From an uncultured Clostridium sp. (lineage in GTDB: Bacteria; Bacillota; Clostridia; TANB77; CAG-508), in NCBI GenBank assembly GCA_946008205.1, contig CAMGAZ010000096.1, positions 1 to 6,081 of the forward strand: a stretch of DNA of 6,081 nt, written 5' to 3'. Of this stretch, positions 1 through 4,043 are shown in pieces; position 1 is the first letter of the stretch, and each line of letters begins with the position of its first letter. The position numbers and the translations under genes were made by a program. Below the pieces are notes generated by a model. That model ran no database searches. It was not told where the DNA came from and was given only the letters and a program-made list of their open reading frames with translations.

Positions 1-12
1 TTTTGAGCAAAC

Positions 13-35
13 AAAAAGACGGTTAAAAAACCGCC
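13..35 (-). terminator. Rho-independent terminator after the outer tRNA-Pro 3' fragment
   Basis: Read on the minus strand, 7-bp arms (GGCGGTT and AACCGTC, one G-U pair) enclose a TTTT loop at 18-35, followed by five T (13-17). It lies six bases past the CCA end of the tRNA-like fragment at 41-55, which is where a tRNA gene terminator is expected. Confidence 0.6.
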
Positions 36-40
36 CTTTC

Positions 41-55
41 TGGTCGAGGTGACAG
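41..55 (-). repeat. Partial tRNA-Pro 3' end (outer copy)
   Basis: The minus strand reads CTGTCACCTCGACCA. This fits the last 15 bases of a tRNA: the end of the T-stem, a 7-base acceptor strand CACCTCG, discriminator A and CCA. A C1-G72 pair with A73 is typical of bacterial tRNA-Pro. The rest of the tRNA does not continue to the right, so this is a fragment. Its first 11 bases (41-51) recur as a direct repeat at 252-262. Confidence 0.55.
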
Positions 56-202
56 TCTTGCCGTCTGCTACGGCTTTGCCTTGCATACTAATGGCTCGGT
101 GACCGTTGCTAACGCAACAGTACCCACCTCACCGCTCTTCGCTAAAAACAGTCCACCGGACTGTTTTATTAACGCTAAGACCTTCTCAGGTTCAAGTCCT
201 GT
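52..202. repeat. Inverted-repeat-bounded non-coding segment, possibly MITE-like
   Basis: ACAGTCTTG (52-60) and CAAGTCCTGT (193-202) form an imperfect terminal inverted repeat. The interior is hairpin-rich: GCCGT/ACGGC (60-64/70-74), GTTGC/GCAAC (105-109/114-118), and a perfect 10-bp stem AAAACAGTCC/GGACTGTTTT (145-154/158-167). The right end includes CAGGTTCAAGTCCTG (187-201), a good tRNA T-arm on the plus strand, although the matching acceptor end at 41-55 is on the minus strand. GC is visibly higher here (33 of 60 bases at 61-120) than in the cargo genes. I associate this sequence type with a dispersed element near tRNA genes of gut Clostridia, but that is memory and not a search. No protein gene is supported. 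Confidence 0.35.
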
Positions 203-216
203 TTTATATAAATAAT

Positions 217-250
217 AAAGAGCAGATACCCAAAATGGTATCTGCTTTTT
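217..250. terminator. Strong, probably bidirectional terminator hairpin
   Basis: AGCAGATACC (221-230) and GGTATCTGCT (237-246) pair perfectly around a CAAAAT loop and are followed on the plus strand by T246-T250. A-rich 217-220 can extend the stem. On the minus strand the hairpin starts six bases after the CCA end of the fragment at 252-262 and is followed by a T-rich tail, so it was probably the native terminator of the tRNA-Pro gene into which the island inserted. Confidence 0.7.
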
Positions 251-251
251 A

Positions 252-262
252 TGGTCGAGGTG
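252..262 (-). other. Putative attL core: tRNA-Pro 3' end at the island boundary
   Basis: The minus strand reads CACCTCGACCA, an acceptor strand, discriminator and CCA of the tRNA-Pro type. It is identical to 41-51. To its right the tRNA sequence stops and only loose similarity to a T-arm remains (TAAGAACTTTAG), while the integrase gene ends 148 bp further on. Tyrosine integrases commonly use tRNA 3' ends, and their genes usually lie next to one attachment site. The complete tRNA-Pro gene is therefore expected at the other island end, outside the window. Confidence 0.55.
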
Positions 263-369
263 TAAGAACTTTAGATTTGCAAACCCAGTGCTTTCAAGGC
301 TTTCATGGCTATTTTTTGATTTCTTGTTGCTTGTTCATTGGTTGTTGCAGTTTATGTCGCAAAAACGCC
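263..369. other. Non-coding attachment-proximal spacer
   Basis: This spacer separates the putative att core from the integrase terminator. It contains two TTGTTGC heptamers (324-330, 342-348); a third copy lies upstream of the integrase at 1677-1683. Such short repeats could be arm-type integrase sites, but they are too short to be convincing. I see nothing else here. Confidence 0.25.
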
Positions 370-403
370 AAAACAAAAACGCATCGGAAAATCCGGTGCG
401 TTT
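370..403 (-). terminator. Integrase terminator
   Basis: On the minus strand AAACGCACCGGA pairs with TCCGATGCGTTT (12 pairs, one G-T) around a three-base loop, followed by TTGTTTT. The hairpin starts six bases after the integrase TAA stop (410-412). It is a convincing rho-independent terminator. Confidence 0.8.
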
Positions 404-409
404 CGTTAT

Positions 410-1579
410 TTATATTGCTATTCCTAAATCGGATAGGTAGTTATCAACCTTTGCCACATTTTCGGCTTGGAAGCTTTCAAATACATTCGAGTATGTGTCG
501 AGGGTTATTCGTATATCTGCGTGTCCCAAGAGGGTTTGCAGTACTTTCGGTGGCATATTGCCCTCAATACAACGGGTTGCGTATGTATGTCTCAGGCTAT
601 GCTGGGATAAATCTCCCTTGACATTATTATCCTTGATATCGTACTTTTTCATTATCTTTTGAAATTCTGTATTTGTTGTGTTAGACGCAACCAATGTTCC
701 TGTTGATGTGTGGAACAACATTCCGTCCTTGGTAGGTTTGTAGTTTTTGATGATTTCCATTATTACCGGCTTGACCATTTCATTGATTGGGACTTGACGA
801 ATACCGTTTTTGGTTTTGGTTGTCGTATTTACAAACGCCTCGCCGTGCTGTCCCTTTGATATTGTTTTGTCGATGTTGATGAAGTTGAATTTAGTATTGA
901 TGTCGCCAATCATCAATGCATTGACCTCACCCATTCTCATTCCTGTAAACATTGATATCAGGAACTGATTTGCGTATCTGCTGTTTTCAATTTTCAATGC
1001 CTCTATAAATGCCTTTTGCTCTTCAATAGTTAATGCTCTTACGATTCTTTCCTTTTTTCTTGATTTCGGTCTTTTCAAATCGCCCATTGGGTTTTCCTTG
1101 ATAATCTTTCTTTTAACAGCTTCGTTGAAGCATTGGTTAAGCATCATATAGATTTTTCTTATCGTTGAGTCAGCGTAGTCGTCCACCAGTGATAGCAGTA
1201 GGTGCTTTAGCATTGAGTAATTGATTTTCTGCAGTGGCTGTTTGTTGATTGATGCTAATCGCTTCAGAGTTTCCATATGCCTGTGATATGTTTGCTCTTG
1301 GATTTCATTCATCGCCAGCTTGTCGTCCAAAACTTGTTTTTCAAGCTGTTCAAAGGTTATGCTTGAGGGATGAACAAAATCTCCTGTGTAGATATCAAAT
1401 CTTACCTGTTGTAGCTTTGATTTGACCTCGTCTGCAGTTTTGCCATATACAGTTTTTCGTTTCATTTTGCCGTCATCACCACGGCCTATATTAATTTGCC
1501 CCATCCATTTGTTTTGGGTGTTGCTGAAGAATATCGTGCCCTCACCGTAGCCGGTAATTGGCTTTTTCTTTCTTCCCAT
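410..1579 (-). CDS. int: Site-specific tyrosine recombinase (integrase)
   Basis: This 389-residue phage/ICE-type integrase would catalyse recombination between attP and the tRNA-Pro attB, and excision with a directionality factor. The basic N-terminal region (about 1-65, starting MGRKKK) looks like an AP2-like arm-binding domain. Residues about 70-165 are a SAM-like core-binding domain, and about 180-375 the catalytic domain. The catalytic set appears complete: Arg215 in FTGMRMGEVN, Lys255 or Lys257 in TKTKNG, His327 and Arg330 in HSLRHTYA, His353 in LLGHADI, and nucleophile Tyr363 in LDTYSNV. An in-frame ATG at 1597 exists, but its first codons are the ribosome site itself (GAAAGGAAA, eight bases before the ATG at 1579), so 1579 is chosen. 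The length is normal for Tn916/phage-type integrases. No separate excisionase gene is visible. The gene appears intact. Confidence 0.93.
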   Translation of the reverse strand: MGRKKKPITGYGEGTIFFSNTQNKWMGQINIGRGDDGKMKRKTVYGKTADEVKSKLQQVRFDIYTGDFVHPSSITFEQLEKQVLDDKLAMNEIQEQTYHRHMETLKRLASINKQPLQKINYSMLKHLLLSLVDDYADSTIRKIYMMLNQCFNEAVKRKIIKENPMGDLKRPKSRKKERIVRALTIEEQKAFIEALKIENSRYANQFLISMFTGMRMGEVNALMIGDINTKFNFINIDKTISKGQHGEAFVNTTTKTKNGIRQVPINEMVKPVIMEIIKNYKPTKDGMLFHTSTGTLVASNTTNTEFQKIMKKYDIKDNNVKGDLSQHSLRHTYATRCIEGNMPPKVLQTLLGHADIRITLDTYSNVFESFQAENVAKVDNYLSDLGIAI

Positions 1580-1611
1580 ATATAAATTTCCTTTCATAAG
1601 TTAAATTCACA

Positions 1612-1632
1612 TCAGGTGGACATACCACCTCC
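1612..1632 (-). promoter_or_regulatory. Integrase leader: hairpin with SD and three-codon minicistron
   Basis: On the minus strand a good ribosome site GGAGG (1628-1632) precedes ATG TCC ACC TGA (1612-1623). The same bases form a hairpin, AGGTGG (1625-1630) with CCACCT (1614-1619), that would bury the ribosome site. It lies between the putative integrase promoter and the integrase start. It may be a translated leader, the tail of a lost upstream gene such as an excisionase, or chance. Confidence 0.3.
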
Positions 1633-1642
1633 GTGTGTTTGT

Positions 1643-1671
1643 GTTTTAACTCTTGTGAAAGGTTAAGTCAA
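1643..1671 (-). promoter_or_regulatory. Putative integrase promoter
   Basis: The minus strand has TTGACT (1666-1671), a 17-base spacer and TAAAAC (1643-1648), a fair sigma-A type match. It implies a leader of roughly 55 bases before the integrase start, containing the hairpin at 1614-1630. Confidence 0.45.
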
Positions 1672-1740
1672 GTCATTTGTTGCTTTATTTTTGCTTTTAT
1701 TTTTTAGGTGGATTTTTGAACAAACTATTAGACTAAGGGC

Positions 1741-1785
1741 ATAGCACAATTATTAAACCAGGGGTAGCACAACCAATTATGCTAT
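1741..1785. repeat. Inverted and direct repeats upstream of integrase
   Basis: ATAGCACAATT (1741-1751) and AATTATGCTAT (1775-1785) are inverted repeats matching at 10 of 11 positions. TAGCACAA also occurs twice in direct orientation (1742-1749 and 1765-1772), 23 bp apart. The site lies between the repressor terminator and the integrase promoter. It could be an operator or an excisionase/integrase arm site. The rest of 1598-1796 shows no gene. Confidence 0.35.
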
Positions 1786-1793
1786 AACAATAT

Positions 1794-1822
1794 AAAAAGC
1801 CTACTTTCGAAAAAGTAGGCTT
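1794..1822 (-). terminator. Terminator of the repressor gene
   Basis: AAGCCTACTTT (1797-1807) and AAAGTAGGCTT (1812-1822) form a perfect 11-bp stem with a 4-base loop. On the minus strand it begins a few bases after the TGA stop at 1827-1829 and is followed by TTT (1794-1796). Confidence 0.75.
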
Positions 1823-1826
1823 AAAA

Positions 1827-2069
1827 TCACTTGATTTCTTGCTCGAGATTTCTAAATGTTTCGGTATCAAAAAACTCGGTTATTGTTATATCCAAACCGT
1901 CACAAATTTTCTTAATCGTGGTTATGCTTGGATTCTTACTTTGATTATAAACGATTGATTTGACAGTTGTGTATGGTACACCCGAAATGGTTGCCAAACG
2001 ACAGAAATTCAAACCTCTTTCGTTGCATAATTCTTCAATTCGTAATTTTGTAGCTTCAACTATAGTCAT
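1827..2069 (-). CDS. XRE/Cro-CI family transcriptional regulator
   Basis: This 80-residue protein is a single helix-turn-helix domain of the lambda Cro/CI fold. The helix-turn-helix lies at about residues 22-41 (CRLATISG, then VPYTTVKSIV), followed by the family-typical pattern NPSITTIKKICDGLDITITEFF. There is no sensor, peptidase or dimerisation domain beyond this. An earlier in-frame TTG at 2087 is unlikely as start, because AGGAG sits eight bases before the ATG at 2069. It probably represses its own promoter through the inverted repeats just upstream, and possibly the integrase or the divergent cargo operon; those targets are inference. It lies 64 bp downstream of the Spo0A_C-like gene and may share its transcript, ending at the hairpin at 1797-1822. 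Confidence 0.85.
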   Translation of the reverse strand: MTIVEATKLRIEELCNERGLNFCRLATISGVPYTTVKSIVYNQSKNPSITTIKKICDGLDITITEFFDTETFRNLEQEIK

Positions 2070-2070
2070 A

Positions 2071-2107
2071 AGTATCACTCCTAACAAAATTATGATACTA
2101 ATTTTGT
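2071..2107. promoter_or_regulatory. Candidate autoregulatory operator of the repressor gene
   Basis: Two nested inverted repeats lie directly upstream of the repressor start. ACAAAATT/AATTTTGT (2084-2091/2100-2107) is perfect over 8 bp with an 8-base spacer. AGTATCA/TGATACT (2071-2077/2093-2099) is perfect over 7 bp. A further half-site CTACAAATT lies at 2122-2130. A minus-strand TATAAT at 2128-2133 could be the -10, without a clear -35. Overlapping dyads here are typical of autoregulated XRE repressors. Confidence 0.45.
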
Positions 2108-2133
2108 AGGAATGATATAGACTACAAATTATA

Positions 2134-2304
2134 CTAATTACGATATATAGTCTTTTTCACCTTGCTTGCAGCAAGAGAAATAAATAAGGCAGGGTCAATA
2201 TCATAGCCTGCCATTTGCAAGGCCGTTCGCATTTCCACATCAACTTCTTCCGGAGTAGTGTTGTGCTCCTTTGCGACCTGCTCTAATAAATTTTGATAAC
2301 TCAT
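2134..2304 (-). CDS. Small protein resembling the Spo0A C-terminal region
   Basis: This 56-residue protein starts at the ATG at 2304, chosen because GGAGG precedes it by eight bases; an upstream in-frame ATG at 2391 has no comparable site and would add an implausible Lys/Phe-rich leader. Residues 10-29 (VAKEHNTTPEEV, then EMRTAL) resemble the end of the Spo0A effector domain, where an A-K-x-x-N-T-T-P-x-x-V pattern leads into a helix with R-x-A. It has only one helical hairpin's worth of that domain and no receiver domain, so it cannot be a Spo0A itself. Similar short proteins occur in Clostridia, by recollection. Its function is unknown; a small DNA-binding or accessory control protein of the island is plausible. 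It has its own promoter candidate and lies upstream of the repressor gene. Confidence 0.65.
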   Translation of the reverse strand: MSYQNLLEQVAKEHNTTPEEVDVEMRTALQMAGYDIDPALFISLAASKVKKTIYRN

Positions 2305-2323
2305 CAGCTCGCCTCCTTTCGAT

Positions 2324-2352
2324 AATATAGTACAATATATCGTCCATCGCAA
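2324..2352 (-). promoter_or_regulatory. Putative promoter of the Spo0A_C-like gene
   Basis: The minus strand has TTGCGA (2347-2352), a 17-base spacer and TATATT (2324-2329), about 20 bases before the start codon. The -10 is good and the -35 only moderate. This would drive the small gene and possibly the repressor gene after it. Confidence 0.4.
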
Positions 2353-2368
2353 TTTGTCGAAAGATGCG

Positions 2369-2384
2369 AAAAATTTAAATTTTT
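2369..2384. repeat. Perfect 16-bp AT palindrome between divergent genes
   Basis: AAAAATTTAAATTTTT reads the same on both strands. It sits between the minus-strand promoter at 2324-2352 and the plus-strand promoter near 2468. Low sequence complexity makes chance possible; a bent or easily melted region, or a protein site, are alternatives. Confidence 0.3.
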
Positions 2385-2445
2385 TGTTCATTTTTGTGAT
2401 TTCAACGCTTATATATTAAGAATACACTATTTATACGTTTTTTAT

Positions 2446-2455
2446 AGTAATTACT
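2446..2455. promoter_or_regulatory. Palindrome in the -35 region of the cargo promoter
   Basis: AGTAATTACT is a perfect 10-bp palindrome lying where the -35 box of the cargo promoter would be. Its GTAATTA also occurs on the minus strand at 2135-2141, beside the repressor's own control region, so the same repressor could in principle bind both. Confidence 0.3.
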
Positions 2456-2464
2456 GTAAATATA

Positions 2465-2473
2465 TGTTATAAT
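2465..2473 (+). promoter_or_regulatory. Extended -10 promoter of the cargo operon
   Basis: TGTTATAAT is a consensus TATAAT with the extended TG at the right place. No good -35 box is present 16-18 bases upstream, which the extended -10 can compensate. Transcription would start near 2480, giving a leader of about 23 bases with AGGATG (2490-2495) as ribosome site seven bases before the ATG at 2503. Confidence 0.6.
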
Positions 2474-2502
2474 ACAAGATATATTGCTTAGGATGTGAAA
2501 AA

Positions 2503-4035
2503 ATGGATAATGAAAAAATACAAGTCGGAAAATTTACGTTGGAGTCTCTTACAACTGGTATGTATTCGGACCCTAAAATTGTATATAGAGAATTTATTCA
2601 AAACAGTGTTGATTCTTTGGAGGAAGCAGCTAGAATAGGCCTTGTCGAAAATCTCGGTATGAGAATTGACATTATAGTTGATGAAGAAAACTCATATATT
2701 TCCGTACGAGATAATGGTACTGGTATTTCAGATGAAATTGCTATTAGTACTCTCATGAATATAGGTAGCTCTAAAAAGAAACACTCAAACAATAGAGGTT
2801 TTAGAGGTATTGGTAGACTAGGTGGAATGAGTTATTGCGACACTTTAGTTTTTTCAACATCTGTAAGTGGCGAGAAAACAAAAACAATTGTTTCTTTTGA
2901 TTGTAAAAAGTTGAGAAATCTACTTGTGCCGGGTGCATATGAGAACATGAATTTGATAGATGTTTTAAATGCGGTTACAACAACTTCTATGATTGAGGAA
3001 AAAGAAGACAAACATTATTTTCAGGTTGAAATGAAAAATGTTAGTTCGTTTTCAGGATTGTTAGATATTAGTACTGTGAAGAGTTATATTTCACAAGTGG
3101 CTCCGTTGTCTTATAAAACACATAGTTTTATTTATAAAAATGAATTACATAACTATTTGAGTTCTAAAGGGTATTCGATTGAAGAATTTCCGATTTTCGT
3201 AGGTGAAAGTGAAACGGAGTTAGAACCAATATATAAAGCAAATAAGAGTCATTTCCATTCTGATAGAAATAAAATGAAGGATGATGACATCAACAACATG
3301 AACTATTTTGAGGTCATAATCGATAATGAACTGTATGCATTGGGATGGTATGGTGATTGTAGTTGGTATGGTGCTATTTCTGAAAAGGAAATATCTGGTA
3401 TTAGAGTTAGAAAAGGAAATATATTAATTGGCGATAATAAAACCTTAAACAGTATTTTTCCAGAATCAAGATTTAATGGTTGGACACAAGGTGAACTTTT
3501 TATTGTAACTGAGAAACTAATTCCAAATGCACGAAGAGATGATTTTGAGCAAAACGAAGCGTATTTCAAGTTAATTGAAAAACTGAGCAGCACAATTGGT
3601 CCTGAAATAGCAAAGACAATAAGAGAAGCGTCAAAAACTAGAAATGATCCTGCAGCAAAAGTACTTAAGGAAATAGAGAAGACGGTAGGAGAAGCTGCTA
3701 AATCATTGGAAGAAGGATTCAATTCAACTGTTGATAAAGATCAAATGGTAGTTGATTTAACAACTAAAAAAGCAACATTAGAAAAACTAACTCCTAAATC
3801 ATTAACAAAGACTGATTTTGAATCCAAGAAAAAAGCATTAGAAGAAAAACTTTCTAAAACAATTGATGATGTATCAGAAAGTAAAAATTATAAAATAAAT
3901 CAAATTAATTCTGGAGTAGATAAAAAAAGCAAGAAAATACTTGCGATTATTACTGATATACTTTCCGAAAAGTTGGATAAAAGATTAGTTGACATTATTA
4001 TTGAGGAAATAGTAAAAGCAATTAACAAAAAGTAG
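2503..4035 (+). CDS. HSP90-like GHKL-fold ATPase, first gene of cargo operon
   Basis: This 510-residue cytosolic protein has an N-terminal GHKL ATPase domain like HSP90, MutL and MORC. Visible motifs: N-box REFIQNSVDS (Glu30 as general base, Asn34 for Mg2+, Asp37), DNGTGI (Asp70 for adenine), and the lid/G-box GFRGIGRLGG (99-108). Residues about 180-350 look like a middle domain. PNARRDDFEQN (341-351) lines up with the HSP90 middle-domain catalytic loop (yeast Hsp82 LNLSREMLQQN), placing Arg345 at Hsp82 Arg380. The remainder (about 365-510) is Lys/Glu-rich, predicted helical or coiled coil, instead of the HSP90 dimerisation domain. It is far shorter than true HtpG (about 620 residues) and is not one. 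It is followed after 8 bp by the helicase gene, so the two probably act together as a nucleotide-driven switch with an effector. The specific role is unknown. Confidence 0.85.
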   Translation: MDNEKIQVGKFTLESLTTGMYSDPKIVYREFIQNSVDSLEEAARIGLVENLGMRIDIIVDEENSYISVRDNGTGISDEIAISTLMNIGSSKKKHSNNRGFRGIGRLGGMSYCDTLVFSTSVSGEKTKTIVSFDCKKLRNLLVPGAYENMNLIDVLNAVTTTSMIEEKEDKHYFQVEMKNVSSFSGLLDISTVKSYISQVAPLSYKTHSFIYKNELHNYLSSKGYSIEEFPIFVGESETELEPIYKANKSHFHSDRNKMKDDDINNMNYFEVIIDNELYALGWYGDCSWYGAISEKEISGIRVRKGNILIGDNKTLNSIFPESRFNGWTQGELFIVTEKLIPNARRDDFEQNEAYFKLIEKLSSTIGPEIAKTIREASKTRNDPAAKVLKEIEKTVGEAAKSLEEGFNSTVDKDQMVVDLTTKKATLEKLTPKSLTKTDFESKKKALEEKLSKTIDDVSESKNYKINQINSGVDKKSKKILAIITDILSEKLDKRLVDIIIEEIVKAINKK

Positions 4036-4043
4036 GTATTATT

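Noticed and set aside
41..262. A complete tRNA gene
   Set aside because: Only 3' ends and an isolated T-arm are present; no D-arm, anticodon arm or matching 5' acceptor strand could be assembled on either strand.
106..621. 171-codon plus-strand open frame
   Set aside because: It starts inside the tRNA-derived segment, crosses two strong terminators and runs antisense into the end of the integrase gene. It has no ribosome site and no family pattern. Such frames next to tRNA genes are common artefacts.
1580..1597. Upstream ATG start for the integrase
   Set aside because: Its codons are the ribosome site for the ATG at 1579, and no good site precedes it.
2070..2087. TTG start giving an 86-residue repressor
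   Set aside because: AGGAG lies within this stretch at the right distance for the ATG at 2069.
2305..2391. ATG at 2391 giving an 85-residue form of the Spo0A_C-like protein
   Set aside because: It has no ribosome site and would read through the predicted promoter and GGAGG site of the shorter form.
2598..2792. Minus-strand open frame inside the ATPase gene
   Set aside because: Shadow of the conserved GHKL coding sequence on the other strand.
3303..3722. 139-codon minus-strand open frame inside the ATPase gene
   Set aside because: Antisense shadow with Ser/Phe/Ile-rich low-complexity composition and no ribosome site.
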